A stretch of 64,000 nucleotides of DNA from an uncultured Eubacterium sp. (GTDB taxonomy: Bacteria > Bacillota > Clostridia > Oscillospirales > Acutalibacteraceae). Position 1 is the first letter of the stretch. The number at the start of each line of letters is the position of its first letter. Made by a program: the position numbers and the translations under genes. The notes under the pieces were generated by a model. The model saw only the letters and a list, made by a program, of their open reading frames with translations, was not told the DNA's origin and ran no database searches. The stretch covers positions 186,001 through 250,000 of the forward strand of contig CAJTLP010000004.1 in NCBI GenBank assembly GCA_910577195.1, written 5' to 3'. Positions 1 through 8,682 of this stretch are shown here, piece after piece.

Positions 1-1
1 A

Positions 2-1360
2 ATCTACGTTGTTCTTAATATGAATATCATGACAAGAGTAGGCAAGGCTGTACTTGACTGTCTCGGTGATTCAGATGACTGGGTTCGCGGTATGCACTGC
101 AAGTGCAATGTTGACCCTGAAAACAGATGGATCTGCCAGTTCCCTGAGGATAACACAATTATTTCTGTTAACTCAGCATACGGCGGTAACGTTCTTCTCG
201 GTAAGAAGTGCTTTGCTCTTCGTATAGCATCTTATCTTGGTAAGAACGAAGGCTGGCAGGCTGAGCATATGCTCATTCTCGGTCTTGAAAAGCCAAACGG
301 CGAGACAAAGTATATCTGTGCTGCATTCCCATCAGCTTGCGGTAAGACAAACCTTGCTATGCTTATTCCACCAGAGGGATATCAGAAGAAGGGCTATAAG
401 GTATGGTGCGTAGGCGACGATATTTCCTGGATCAGAAAAGGTCCTGACGGACGTCTTTATGCGATCAACCCTGAGAATGGCTTCTTCGGTGTAGCACCAG
501 GTACAAACGAAAAGTCAAATCCAAATGCGCTTAAGTCAACAATGAAGGGCACAATCTTCACCAACGTTTGTCATAATCTTGACAACAACACAGTTTGGTG
601 GGAGGGTCTTGACAAGAATCCGCCAACAAATGCAATTGACTGGAAGGGCAATCCTTGGAACGGTGCTGAGAGCGACGAGAAGGGTGCTCATCCAAACTCA
701 CGTTTCACAGCTCCTGCTGTTAACTGTCCTTGTATTTCTTCAGAGTTCGAGAACCCACAGGGTGTTCCGATTTCTGCTATCGTATTCGGCGGCCGCCGTG
801 CTAAGCTTACTCCGCTTGTATACCAGTCAAAGGATTGGAATCACGGTGTATTCGTAGGCTCAATCATGGGCTCTGAGACAACTGCTGCTGCAACAGGTGC
901 AGTTGGTGTTGTTCGTCGTGACCCAATGGCTATGCTCCCATTCTGCGGTTACAATATGGGTGACTACTGGAAGCACTGGATTGAAATCGGTGAAACTCTT
1001 GACCCTGAAAAGGCTCCTAAGATTTTCAACGTTAACTGGTTCAGAAAAGACGATGAAGGCAACTTCTTATGGCCTGGCTTCGGTGATAACCTTCGTGTTC
1101 TTGATTGGATTATCGACCGTTGTGACGGTAAGGTTGACGCTCAGGAGACAGCTATCGGTTATCTGCCATATGCTAAGGATATCAACCTTGAAGGCCTTGA
1201 TATGACTGAGGCTGACCTTGACAAGATTCTTGATGTTGACAAGAATGCTTGGGAGGAAGAGCTTAAGGGCGTTGATGAGCTTTATGCTAAGTTCGGCGAT
1301 ACTCTTCCTGAAGAGCTTGCTAAAGAGCTTGCAGAGGTTAAGGCTGACCTTGAGAAATAA
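2..1360 (+). CDS. pckG: Phosphoenolpyruvate carboxykinase (GTP), 5' end cut by window edge
   Basis: GTP-dependent PEP carboxykinase interconverts oxaloacetate and phosphoenolpyruvate; in gut anaerobes it often works in the CO2-fixing direction. The reading frame is open to the left edge, so the N-terminal part lies outside the window. The ATG at 20 is internal: the preceding in-frame codons read IYVVLN, followed by the family's MxIMTRxG segment. The nucleotide-binding kinase-1 motif FPSACGKTNL is at about residues 103-112 counted from that ATG, and further family-typical stretches (NPENGFFGVAPGT, FGGRRAKLTPLVYQ) follow. The C-terminus is complete and followed by a strong terminator. The GTP rather than ATP class is clear from these motifs. 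Confidence 0.96.
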   Translation: MYVVLNMNIMTRVGKAVLDCLGDSDDWVRGMHCKCNVDPENRWICQFPEDNTIISVNSAYGGNVLLGKKCFALRIASYLGKNEGWQAEHMLILGLEKPNGETKYICAAFPSACGKTNLAMLIPPEGYQKKGYKVWCVGDDISWIRKGPDGRLYAINPENGFFGVAPGTNEKSNPNALKSTMKGTIFTNVCHNLDNNTVWWEGLDKNPPTNAIDWKGNPWNGAESDEKGAHPNSRFTAPAVNCPCISSEFENPQGVPISAIVFGGRRAKLTPLVYQSKDWNHGVFVGSIMGSETTAAATGAVGVVRRDPMAMLPFCGYNMGDYWKHWIEIGETLDPEKAPKIFNVNWFRKDDEGNFLWPGFGDNLRVLDWIIDRCDGKVDAQETAIGYLPYAKDINLEGLDMTEADLDKILDVDKNAWEEELKGVDELYAKFGDTLPEELAKELAEVKADLEK

Positions 1361-1379
1361 TCTTTCATAAATAAAAATG

Positions 1380-1408
1380 ACAGACGGTCGATGACCGTCT
1401 GTTTTTTT
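1380..1408 (+). terminator. Intrinsic terminator of pckG
   Basis: A 10-bp perfect stem (acagacggtc / gaccgtctgt) with a 3-nt loop is followed by a run of seven T. It lies 19 nt after the pckG stop. Confidence 0.92.
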
Positions 1409-1409
1409 G

Positions 1410-1437
1410 TTGACTAATATTGGGATAATGGTATAAT
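1410..1437 (+). promoter_or_regulatory. Sigma-70/SigA-type promoter
   Basis: TTGACT at 1410-1415, a 16-nt spacer and a perfect TATAAT at 1432-1437. Transcription would start near 1444, almost exactly where the long inverted repeat begins. Confidence 0.7.
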
Positions 1438-1440
1438 AAT

Positions 1441-1604
1441 CCTGCAAAACTAATTTAATACCTGTTACTGTTATAAGTATACATTTTTTTATTTCACGAT
1501 AAAAATGCATGCTCTATTAAGTATACCTATAACGGTTATATATTAAGTTAGTTTTGTAGCTGAGCATGCGTTTTTGGCGCAGCTTCGGCTGCGCATTTTT
1601 ATTT
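1441..1604 (+). ncRNA. Candidate structured small RNA or leader (unassigned family)
   Basis: Two arms of about 41 nt, 1441-1482 and 1521-1560, are imperfect reverse complements (both contain AAAACTAA-type and GTATAC blocks), leaving a loop of about 38 nt. An octamer in the loop (gcatgctc, 1507-1514) is the exact complement of gagcatgc at 1563-1570 just beyond the stem, so a pseudoknot is possible. A terminator-like hairpin with a UUCG loop follows at 1577-1600. Promoter, fold and terminator together look like a transcription unit of about 160 nt. Alternatives are an attenuated leader for the 31-residue ORF downstream, or the remnant of a foldback mobile element. The assignment as RNA is inference. 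Confidence 0.4.
1577..1604 (+). terminator. Terminator-like hairpin with UUCG tetraloop
   Basis: Stem gcgcagc / gctgcgc (1577-1583 with 1588-1594) is closed by a TTCG loop and followed by ATTTTTATTTT. It ends about 15 nt before the start of the next small ORF, so it could attenuate that ORF or end the small transcript. Confidence 0.65.
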
Positions 1605-1618
1605 TAAGGGGGTGAACT

Positions 1619-1714
1619 ATGTTTAAAGCAGAACAAAATAAAAAGAACTTTGTACTCCGTCGGCAAAAACAAAGTACAAAGTCCATAGAACGAATGCACA
1701 GGAATAATACCTAA
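1619..1714 (+). CDS. Small hypothetical protein, 31 residues
   Basis: ATG at 1619 is preceded by a strong Shine-Dalgarno (AAGGGGGTGAACT). The product is basic (start MFKAEQNKKNF, end MHRNNT) with no recognisable domain. It lies immediately after the structured element and its terminator-like hairpin, so it may be a regulated small protein or the broken end of a longer, lost gene. I do not recognise it. The RBS is the main reason to list it. Confidence 0.35.
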   Translation: MFKAEQNKKNFVLRRQKQSTKSIERMHRNNT

Positions 1715-1784
1715 TGCGTGATTTATTATACGCTATAATCAGGTTTATTTCAAGTGTTGAATTTTACATTTGAAAGGAAATCGT

Positions 1785-2024
1785 ATGAAAAACGGTAATC
1801 AGAAAATATTGAAAAAACGAATTGATAAGATTGCACCGTATACATATGCAATGATTCTGCAGCAAATAAAGGATGCCATAGGCTATCAATTGTCAGATGA
1901 ATGCAATGCCTTGTTTTTTCAATTGATAAAGCAAATTCAGGATGAGTGCGATTGTCTGAAATGCGATGAGCTGACAGACTGCTATATCATTGAAGAAGGC
2001 TTTAATCGCGGCAAAAACAAATAA
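1785..2024 (+). CDS. Hypothetical protein, 79 residues
   Basis: ATG 1785 is chosen because GAAAGGA lies about 7 nt upstream; an in-frame TTG at 1770 would place the RBS inside the gene. The protein is small and alpha-helical looking, lysine-rich at the start and with a C-terminal CDCLKCDE cysteine cluster that might bind metal. A TATAAT-like -10 sits at 1734-1739 without a clear -35. The gene is monocistronic, ending in a terminator shared with the convergent recG side. I do not recognise a family. Confidence 0.6.
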   Translation: MKNGNQKILKKRIDKIAPYTYAMILQQIKDAIGYQLSDECNALFFQLIKQIQDECDCLKCDELTDCYIIEEGFNRGKNK

Positions 2025-2029
2025 AAATT

Positions 2030-2063
2030 GACCTGCTGATTTTATGTCAGCAGGTCTTTGTTT
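2030..2063. terminator. Terminator between convergent genes
   Basis: Ten-bp perfect stem gacctgctga / tcagcaggtc (2030-2039, 2047-2056) with a 7-nt loop, then TTTGTTTATTTTA. It serves the 1785-2024 gene; the A-rich left side would also allow termination of recG transcripts from the other strand. Confidence 0.85.
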
Positions 2064-2078
2064 ATTTTATAATCTGTA

Positions 2079-4109
2079 TTAATACTCAATATCCCTGAAC
2101 ATCTTTGTAATGGAACTGCAAAGGTGTTTATTTTTAGGCAAATCCAGGTTGAAATCTTCATCAAGGATATCCTTTGCACAGTCCTGTGCCAGGTGCAGAA
2201 TTTCAATATCCTCCAGCATATCGGCTATTTTGAGCGTTGGCAGGCCGTGCTGTCTTTCACCGAAGAAGTCACCCGGACCGCGAGCCTTTAAATCCTCGTC
2301 CGCAATTCTGAAGCCGTCACTGTATTTTTTCATTATCATAAGACGGTTGCGTGCGTTTTCACTTTTACTGTCCGAAACAAGAACACAAAAGCTTTTTTTA
2401 TTCCCTCTGCCTATGCGTCCTCTTAACTGGTGCAGCTGTGAAAGTCCGAAACGCTCTGCATTTTCAATGACCATAATTGTGGCATTGGGAACATCAACAC
2501 CAACTTCAACAACGGTTGTTGCAACGAGTATCTGAACATCACCGTCGGAAAAGGCTTTCATAACCTTTTCCTTATCCTTAGGCTTCATCTTCCCGTGAAG
2601 CAGTCCGAGATTATAGCCCTCAAAAGCAGATTGTGACAGCTCCTCTGCAAACTGCTCGGCAGATTTGAGACACGGTGCTTCGTCACTTTCCTCAACCATA
2701 GGGCAGATGATGTAGCATTGCTCACCGCGATCAACGGCGTCGCGTATAAATTTGTACAGCCTGCTGTTATATCGTGAATCCACAACATCTGTTCTGATTT
2801 CCTGTCTGCCGGGAGGGAGCTCGTCGAGAATACTGATATCCAGATCTCCGTAAAGAATCAGTCCGAGCGTACGCGGAATCGGTGTAGCACTCATAACAAG
2901 AGTATGTATTCCGTGTCCCTTGTTGGCAAGATTTGCTCGCTGCTTAACACCGAATCGGTGCTGCTCATCGGTTATTACAAGACCGAGATTTTTAAATTCA
3001 ACATCATTCTGTATGATTGCGTGGGTGCCAATCAGCAAATCAATTTTGCCGTCATACAAATCGGCTTTGATTTCACGCTTTTCCTTTGCTTTGGTTGAGC
3101 CGGTCAGCAGGCGGATAGTTATTCCTGTACTGCCCAGCATTTTTGAAAGTCCTTCAAAATGCTGAATGGCAAGTATTTCAGTCGGTGCCATAAGTGCTGT
3201 CTGGTAGCCGTTTTTGATTACAGTGTAAATGATTCCTGCACCGACAGCGGTTTTGCCTGAGCCGACATCACCCTGCAAAAGCCTGCTCATTGGGTATTTG
3301 TTCTGCATATCCTTGACGCATTCGGCTATTGCCCTTTTCTGTGCATTTGTCAGACGATAGGGGAGAAGAGCGGTAAATTCATCGGTATAATCTTCTGTTA
3401 TACGCAATGTGGTTTCACTCTTTTTATTGCTCTTGAGCTTTAAAAGACCGAGCTGAAGGGTAAGAAGCTCCTCAAATATCAGCCTTTTGCGTGCATTATA
3501 AGTATCCATTTCACAATTTGGAAAATGAATCAGCCGTATTGCCTCATCAAGTGTAATCAAATCGTATTTTTTTCTGATGTCATCGCTTAAGGTTTCAGGT
3601 ATTTCGTCAAGGCTGTCAAGTGCTGTTTTGATAACCTTAGCAATGGCATTTGAGGTCAGCTTGCCTGATGCGGAGTAAATGGGGTGAATACAGATTCCTG
3701 TGTCCGGCTTTTCAATTTTAGGAGAGGACATAGAGGATGCGGTAAAAGTTTTTTCAATTTTTCCAAACAGCACATAATCCTCATAAACCCTGAGAGACTG
3801 CGCAAGATATTTGTTGTTGAATATCGTGACATTGATTACACTTTCACCGTCGGAGAATCGGCACTTGTAAAGCGTCATACCGCGCCTGATCATATGCTCC
3901 TTAACAGGTGTAATCATAGTTGCCTTTATTGTAATATTATCACCGCTGTTTACCTGAGAAACGCTTTTTGTATTGGTCCAGTCCTCGTATTTACGCGGAA
4001 AAAAATGAATAAGGGCGTCAACATCAAAGATGCCGAGATTGTAGAACATCTCGGCTCTTTTTTCGCCAACACCCTTAATGAATTTTATGTTACTTTCAGT
4101 ATTTAACAT
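2079..4109 (-). CDS. recG: ATP-dependent DNA helicase RecG
   Basis: Branch-migration helicase acting on stalled replication forks and Holliday junctions. The 676 residues match the usual length. An N-terminal wedge/OB region precedes the SF2 helicase core: Walker A GDVGSGKT at about 280-287, the DEQH box at 381-384 followed by RFG, then SATPIPRTL, and the helicase-C segment ending in QLHQLRGRIGRG. Its start lies 3 nt downstream of the fakA/yloV stop, and the order yloU-yloV-recG resembles the arrangement in other Firmicutes, so it is last in a five-gene minus-strand run. Confidence 0.97.
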   Translation of the reverse strand: MLNTESNIKFIKGVGEKRAEMFYNLGIFDVDALIHFFPRKYEDWTNTKSVSQVNSGDNITIKATMITPVKEHMIRRGMTLYKCRFSDGESVINVTIFNNKYLAQSLRVYEDYVLFGKIEKTFTASSMSSPKIEKPDTGICIHPIYSASGKLTSNAIAKVIKTALDSLDEIPETLSDDIRKKYDLITLDEAIRLIHFPNCEMDTYNARKRLIFEELLTLQLGLLKLKSNKKSETTLRITEDYTDEFTALLPYRLTNAQKRAIAECVKDMQNKYPMSRLLQGDVGSGKTAVGAGIIYTVIKNGYQTALMAPTEILAIQHFEGLSKMLGSTGITIRLLTGSTKAKEKREIKADLYDGKIDLLIGTHAIIQNDVEFKNLGLVITDEQHRFGVKQRANLANKGHGIHTLVMSATPIPRTLGLILYGDLDISILDELPPGRQEIRTDVVDSRYNSRLYKFIRDAVDRGEQCYIICPMVEESDEAPCLKSAEQFAEELSQSAFEGYNLGLLHGKMKPKDKEKVMKAFSDGDVQILVATTVVEVGVDVPNATIMVIENAERFGLSQLHQLRGRIGRGNKKSFCVLVSDSKSENARNRLMIMKKYSDGFRIADEDLKARGPGDFFGERQHGLPTLKIADMLEDIEILHLAQDCAKDILDEDFNLDLPKNKHLCSSITKMFRDIEY

Positions 4110-4112
4110 GGT

Positions 4113-5774
4113 TTACTCCACTGAAATAATAAAGTAATAAATCGGCTGATTGCCGTTGACAACACTGATTTCAGCATCAGAGCCGTACTTACTGCTGAGT
4201 TTTTCCTCAACCTTAGCGGCATCTTCCTCACTTACACCCTCACCGTAGATAATTGTGATAAGAGAATGCTCTGCTCTTTTGAACAGCTTGTCTGTTGCCT
4301 TATAAGCAATATCAACTATATCATTTCCTATGAACTTAATTTTGCCGTTGCAAAGGCCCATAATCTCGCCCTCGTGAACGGCCTTTCCGTCAACCTCACT
4401 GTCTCTTGCGGCAAAGGTAACCTGTGCTGTTTCAACAGCCTGAGCTGTCTCCATCATTGTCATCTGATTTTCATCAGCTGTTGATGTATCGTCAAATGCA
4501 AGCATTGCTGAAATACCCTGAGGGATTGTCTTTGTCTGCAAAACACGTACCTCTCTGTCAGAAACAAGAGGAATTACCTGCTCGGCAGCCATAATGATAT
4601 TTTTATTGTTAGGAAGAACGAATACAGTTTTTGCAGGTGTATTCATAACAGCACCCAGAATATCATCTGTAGACGGATTCATAGTTTGTCCGCCGCTTAC
4701 AATAACATCTGCTCCGATATCCTTGAAAAGCTCTTCAAGTCCGCTGCCTGCACAGACAGCTACAAAGCCGTAATCGTTTTCAGGAGCAGAAACAGAAGGC
4801 TCAATAACCTTATCGCCTTCCTTCACGCCAACCTCAGCATTGGCGTGCTGATATCTCATATTATCAATTTTTATGTTAATAAGCTGTCCGTATTTAAGTG
4901 CCGCCTGAATAACATTACCGGGCTCATTTGAATGCACGTGTACCTTGATAATATCACTGTCGTCAACGACGACAACACAGTCGCCGATTGACTCCAAAAA
5001 TGCACGGAGTTTGAGCGGATCCTTTTCTTTGGCACTTTCCGACTTTTCAATCAGAAATTCAGAGCAGTAGCCGAACTCAATATCATCTGATGCGTTGGCA
5101 ACCGTTGATTTTGACGGTGCGGAAACAGGAGTTACGCCTGAGCCGTCAAGGGGCTGTACAATAACGCCGTTATGCCATACGCTTTCCATACCCTCAAATA
5201 TAAGGATTAAGCCCTGTCCGCCGGCATCAACAACGCCTGCTTTTTTTAGGACAGGCAGTAAATCCGGAGTTTTTGCCAGAGCTTCTTTTGCAGCCTGAAG
5301 TGCAGCAAAAGCAACCTCAAGAGGCTCATCCTGAATCTTTGCCATTTCAACAGCTGCATCCTTAGCTTCTCTGATAACAGTAAGTATTGTTCCTTCAGTA
5401 GGCTTCATAACTGCCTTATATGCAGCGTCAACGCCCTCTTTGAAAGCATTTGCTATATCCTTTGCACCTGCTTCCTTAAGTCCCTTAAAGCCTTTTGAAA
5501 AGCCGCGAAAAATAAGGGAAAGGATTACACCTGAATTACCTCTTGCACCTCTTAAAAGGGCAGAGGCACATTTGGCAGATGCCTCTTCAATTGTACAGCT
5601 ATCGGAAAGTGCTGCCATTTCCTTTGCAGCAGCACTGATGGTCATACTCATATTTGTACCTGTATCACCGTCAGGAACAGGGAAAATATTCAAGGCGTCA
5701 ACTGCCTGTCTGCTGTTTGCAATATTATTAGCTGCGGAAATTATTGAATCGCGAAATGTTAAACCAGTTATCAT
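4113..5774 (-). CDS. fakA: DhaL/DegV-type protein, fatty acid kinase FakA (YloV) family
   Basis: Members phosphorylate fatty acids held by a FakB (DegV-fold) partner, feeding exogenous fatty acids into phospholipids. The N-terminal DhaL kinase domain carries PVPDGDTGTNM at 33-43, RGARGNSGVIL and GVVDAGGQGL, the Mg-ATP binding signatures; the C-terminal half is the conserved YloV region. Length 553 is typical. It lies 14 nt after the Asp23-family gene and 3 nt before recG, so translation is probably coupled. Older annotations call this DAK2-domain fusion protein YloV; the kinase function is from the family. Confidence 0.88.
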   Translation of the reverse strand: MITGLTFRDSIISAANNIANSRQAVDALNIFPVPDGDTGTNMSMTISAAAKEMAALSDSCTIEEASAKCASALLRGARGNSGVILSLIFRGFSKGFKGLKEAGAKDIANAFKEGVDAAYKAVMKPTEGTILTVIREAKDAAVEMAKIQDEPLEVAFAALQAAKEALAKTPDLLPVLKKAGVVDAGGQGLILIFEGMESVWHNGVIVQPLDGSGVTPVSAPSKSTVANASDDIEFGYCSEFLIEKSESAKEKDPLKLRAFLESIGDCVVVVDDSDIIKVHVHSNEPGNVIQAALKYGQLINIKIDNMRYQHANAEVGVKEGDKVIEPSVSAPENDYGFVAVCAGSGLEELFKDIGADVIVSGGQTMNPSTDDILGAVMNTPAKTVFVLPNNKNIIMAAEQVIPLVSDREVRVLQTKTIPQGISAMLAFDDTSTADENQMTMMETAQAVETAQVTFAARDSEVDGKAVHEGEIMGLCNGKIKFIGNDIVDIAYKATDKLFKRAEHSLITIIYGEGVSEEDAAKVEEKLSSKYGSDAEISVVNGNQPIYYFIISVE

Positions 5775-5788
5775 AAATATATCTCCAA

Positions 5789-6151
5789 TCAGTTAAGTGC
5801 ATCAATATAAACATTGACTGCTGATACTTTTAAATCAGTAGCTTCTTCAACAGTATATCTTACTTTGTTTACAATGCTTTCAACAATCGCATTGATGTTT
5901 ACTCCGTATGAAACGGAAATGTGTAATTCAACCGTAAGCTTGCCGTTTATGCTTTTTACAGATACGCCCTGATCATAATTATCATTTTCACGCGATACCT
6001 TGCTTTTTATAGCGGATTTAAGGTTCTGATAAGGATTACTGTTTACCATACCTGTTACACCGAAGCAGCTCTGTGCTGCTCTGCCTACAAGATTTGCGAA
6101 ATAATTGTTTGTTATTTCAATATATCCATTTGGATTTTCCAGTTTTATCAT
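5789..6151 (-). CDS. Asp23/Gls24 family envelope-stress protein (YloU-like)
   Basis: 120 residues with the Asp23/Gls24 fold signature: GYIEITNNYFANLVGRAA near the start, then VELHISVSYGVNI and a C-terminal VNVYID. Relatives are abundant membrane-associated proteins linked to alkaline or envelope stress. GGAGGT precedes the ATG. Placement directly before the FakA gene is the conserved yloU-yloV pairing. Confidence 0.9.
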   Translation of the reverse strand: MIKLENPNGYIEITNNYFANLVGRAAQSCFGVTGMVNSNPYQNLKSAIKSKVSRENDNYDQGVSVKSINGKLTVELHISVSYGVNINAIVESIVNKVRYTVEEATDLKVSAVNVYIDALN

Positions 6152-6214
6152 ATAGAATACCTCCGAATGTTCTATGCTGCTTTATTACAATTATATGTCT
6201 TATTCATAATTAAA

Positions 6215-7702
6215 TCAAGAAATAAAATTCCAGCTGTCAATATTTGAGAAGAAATTACCGTAATATCCCTGCATATCACCGTTTAGTGCTTTGCTGTAAC
6301 AAATCATACCTTTTTTATATACAAGGGGGATATACGGCATTTCATCATTGAAAGCAAGTATGAATTTGCCAAGCTCCTCATCACCTGAAAGATATTTTAT
6401 ATATACATCATCACAGGTCATTTTATTAAGGTCGATACCGTATCTTGCTCCGCCTTTTTTATCAAAAAACGGATAAAGACTCATATCATCCGAAAGCTTA
6501 ACCTCGCCGATATAAATATCAAAATTGGACTGGGCTATTTTTGCTCTGTAATTTTTAACACTTTCCTGAGCGATTGTAACCTTAAAGCCAACAGCCTCCA
6601 GCTGGCTCTTTAACAAATTGGCGCAGGAGATTTTATTTTCATTTGAGTCAACGAGTATGGAAAGTGAAAGCTTATCTGCCTCATATCCGCTTTGATTGAT
6701 TGCCTGCTTTGCTGTGGCGGTATCTGCTTCTTTTGAAAAGATATTTATATTTCCTATTGATTTGAAATCAGGATTAAATGGGGATTCTGCTGTGCTTGCA
6801 TATCCTGAGTAAGCACTTTCGGCAATAACGGTTCTGTCAACTGCAAGCGATATTGCCTGCCGTATATGCGCATTGGAGGTAATACCGCCTCTGGAATTGA
6901 TTCCGATGAACACAAGATTATTCATGGTTACTGCCTTCTTTGCACAGGAAAGACGTTTTGATGTGTCACTGCTCATATCCCTGAAGGCATAGGAAATATT
7001 GCCGATATTAACAGCATTATCTATTGAGTCGGATGCTGCAATATTTACAAGTGTAATTGTACCGATATAAGGGTCGAAGCCGTTATCGGTGTTCGCTTTT
7101 AACACTACCTTGCCGCCTGAATTCTTGTAAACGTATCTTCCGTTGCCTACAGGAAAGCCGTCCTCATCATCCTTTGTTGATGTGATAGGAAAGGTGAGCA
7201 GATTGACTGCATAGGGATTTGCATAGTTCAGATGAATGAATACGGAATTGCTCTGTGCCTCTGCATAATTTATGCAGCCGAGTGCACTGCCGTAGGCAGG
7301 TGACTTTTTCGCTGCTGTTATGGAGTGAACTACATCTTCTGTACCAAGCTCACTTCCGTCTGAAAATGTGAGCTGTGGATTTATATCTACACGCAGTGTG
7401 GTTTTGTTTGTAAACGCATATCCTGTGGCTATATTTGCAGCAGGCTCATAGTTTTCATCAAGGTCAAAAAGTGATTCAAAGGCAAGTGAGGCAAGCACCT
7501 GGTTGTTCTGTGTTTCAGCCTTGAATGGGTCAAGACTGTCGGACTGAGTATAGCTTAGCTTGAAGGTGGTATTGTCAACCTCTTTGACAGACGCAGGAAC
7601 AGTGGTTGTGACCTCTGTCTGATTATCATCAGCTGTACAGCCTGCAAAACAGGAAACAATGAATAGAATTGATAAAAACAAAGCAATATATTTTTTCTGC
7701 AT
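6215..7702 (-). CDS. Extracellular solute-binding lipoprotein, family 5 (oligopeptide/nickel type)
   Basis: Substrate-binding component of an ABC importer. The first 22 residues form a lipoprotein signal peptide with a lipobox ending FAGC, so it is likely anchored outside the membrane. The SBP_bac_5 fold is indicated by the pattern LSYTQSDSLDPFKAETQNN, LTFSDGSELGTEDVVHSI, and AIVDR-like IRQAISLAVDRTVIAESAYSG. Length 495 is usual. No permease or ATPase genes accompany it here, so its partners must be encoded elsewhere. It follows ymdB by 2 nt, suggesting co-transcription; the substrate cannot be told. Confidence 0.88.
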   Translation of the reverse strand: MQKKYIALFLSILFIVSCFAGCTADDNQTEVTTTVPASVKEVDNTTFKLSYTQSDSLDPFKAETQNNQVLASLAFESLFDLDENYEPAANIATGYAFTNKTTLRVDINPQLTFSDGSELGTEDVVHSITAAKKSPAYGSALGCINYAEAQSNSVFIHLNYANPYAVNLLTFPITSTKDDEDGFPVGNGRYVYKNSGGKVVLKANTDNGFDPYIGTITLVNIAASDSIDNAVNIGNISYAFRDMSSDTSKRLSCAKKAVTMNNLVFIGINSRGGITSNAHIRQAISLAVDRTVIAESAYSGYASTAESPFNPDFKSIGNINIFSKEADTATAKQAINQSGYEADKLSLSILVDSNENKISCANLLKSQLEAVGFKVTIAQESVKNYRAKIAQSNFDIYIGEVKLSDDMSLYPFFDKKGGARYGIDLNKMTCDDVYIKYLSGDEELGKFILAFNDEMPYIPLVYKKGMICYSKALNGDMQGYYGNFFSNIDSWNFIS

Positions 7703-7704
7703 TG

Positions 7705-8478
7705 TTACCTCCTGATTAAAGTGGTGCTGATGGTTTTTGCACTGCTGTTGTCAATTTCAAACAGGCATCCCTCCAGAACACACGGACCGTCCTCAGTTGT
7801 GAATCTGACAGGCAGACCTGTTCTGAGCTTTTCAATAACATTTTCAGGCTTAACCCCAAGCACACCGTAAAACGGACCGGTCATACCTATGTCCGTAACA
7901 TAGCCTGTGCCGTTTGGCAGTATCTGATTATCACTTGTCTGAACGTGGGTATGTGTGCCGTATAATGCGGAAATTTTACCGTCAAGATAAAATCCCATTG
8001 CTCTTTTTTCAGACGTGGTTTCAGCATGAAAATCAACAAGAATCATATCAATTCCCTGTGCTTTGATTTCCTCTATGATTTTGTCAATCACTGAAAAAGG
8101 ATTTTCAACAGGCTCCATAAAAACACTGCCCTGAAGATTAATGACTGCAATCTGGCAGTAGCCTTTGTCAATAATCATATAGCCCCTGCCGGGAGCAGAG
8201 CTGTGATAATTTGCAGGGCGGATAATCGGATTATCACTGTCAAGATAATCATAGATTTCTCTTCTCTTAAGACTGTGATTGCCGAGTGTTATAGCATCGA
8301 CTCCGCAGTCAAGAATATAGGTTGCACTCTGCGGAAGTACACCATTGCCTACTGCCGAATTCTCACCATTGGCAATGACTATATCTGCACCGAGCTCTTT
8401 TTTCAGAGCAGGCAGTTCTTTTCTTAAATATTCGCATCCTTGCTGGGATACGATATCACCGATTGTTAATATTTTCAA
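7705..8478 (-). CDS. ymdB: YmdB-family metallophosphoesterase
   Basis: Members hydrolyse 2',3'-cyclic nucleotides and affect biofilm and motility gene expression in Bacillus. The 257 residues show the calcineurin-like metal-binding blocks in order: GDIV at 7-10, NGEN, LGNHS, DFHAETTSEK and GTHTHVQTSD. It is the first gene of the minus-strand operon, with a good promoter about 40 nt upstream. Length and motifs fit the family closely. Confidence 0.94.
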   Translation of the reverse strand: MKILTIGDIVSQQGCEYLRKELPALKKELGADIVIANGENSAVGNGVLPQSATYILDCGVDAITLGNHSLKRREIYDYLDSDNPIIRPANYHSSAPGRGYMIIDKGYCQIAVINLQGSVFMEPVENPFSVIDKIIEEIKAQGIDMILVDFHAETTSEKRAMGFYLDGKISALYGTHTHVQTSDNQILPNGTGYVTDIGMTGPFYGVLGVKPENVIEKLRTGLPVRFTTEDGPCVLEGCLFEIDNSSAKTISTTLIRR

Positions 8479-8517
8479 AATTGCACCAATTTCTATATAT
8501 AAATAATTTGTTTATAA

Positions 8518-8546
8518 ATTATACTATATTTAATATGCAAAAACAA
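8518..8546 (-). promoter_or_regulatory. Promoter of the ymdB-recG operon
   Basis: On the minus strand TTGTTT (8541-8546) and TATAAT (8518-8523) are separated by 17 nt. It is back to back with the plus-strand promoter at 8551-8579, only 4 nt away. Confidence 0.7.
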
Positions 8547-8550
8547 GAAA

Positions 8551-8579
8551 TTGACACAAAATTCACACTGTGTTAAAAT
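8551..8579 (+). promoter_or_regulatory. Promoter of the LOG-family gene
   Basis: TTGACA, 17-nt spacer, TAAAAT. The implied 5' leader is about 95 nt. Confidence 0.82.
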
Positions 8580-8661
8580 TATCAGTGGATTATAAGTAAT
8601 ATTTAAGCTGTTAAATCATATATTGTTATTATAATCATTTTTAATATATACAGGAGAAAAT

Positions 8662-8682
8662 ATGATACAGGAGATAATATGA
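8662..8682 (+). CDS. Six-codon leader ORF overlapping the LOG start
   Basis: A CAGGAG Shine-Dalgarno precedes an ATG at 8662 that opens MIQEII and stops at TGA 8680-8682, overlapping the ATG of the next gene (8679-8681). A second RBS (CAGGAG) lies inside this ORF. It could be a translational-coupling leader or simply a duplicated start region; the peptide itself is probably not functional. Confidence 0.3.
   Translation: MIQEII

Noticed and set aside
1067..1510. Long open frame on the minus strand across the end of pckG
   Set aside because: It lies largely antisense to a strongly conserved gene and its terminator, has no family resemblance and no RBS. It is a shadow of pckG codon use.
3684..4106. 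Open frame of 140 codons on the plus strand inside recG
   Set aside because: Antisense to the conserved wedge domain of recG; composition follows from recG codons.
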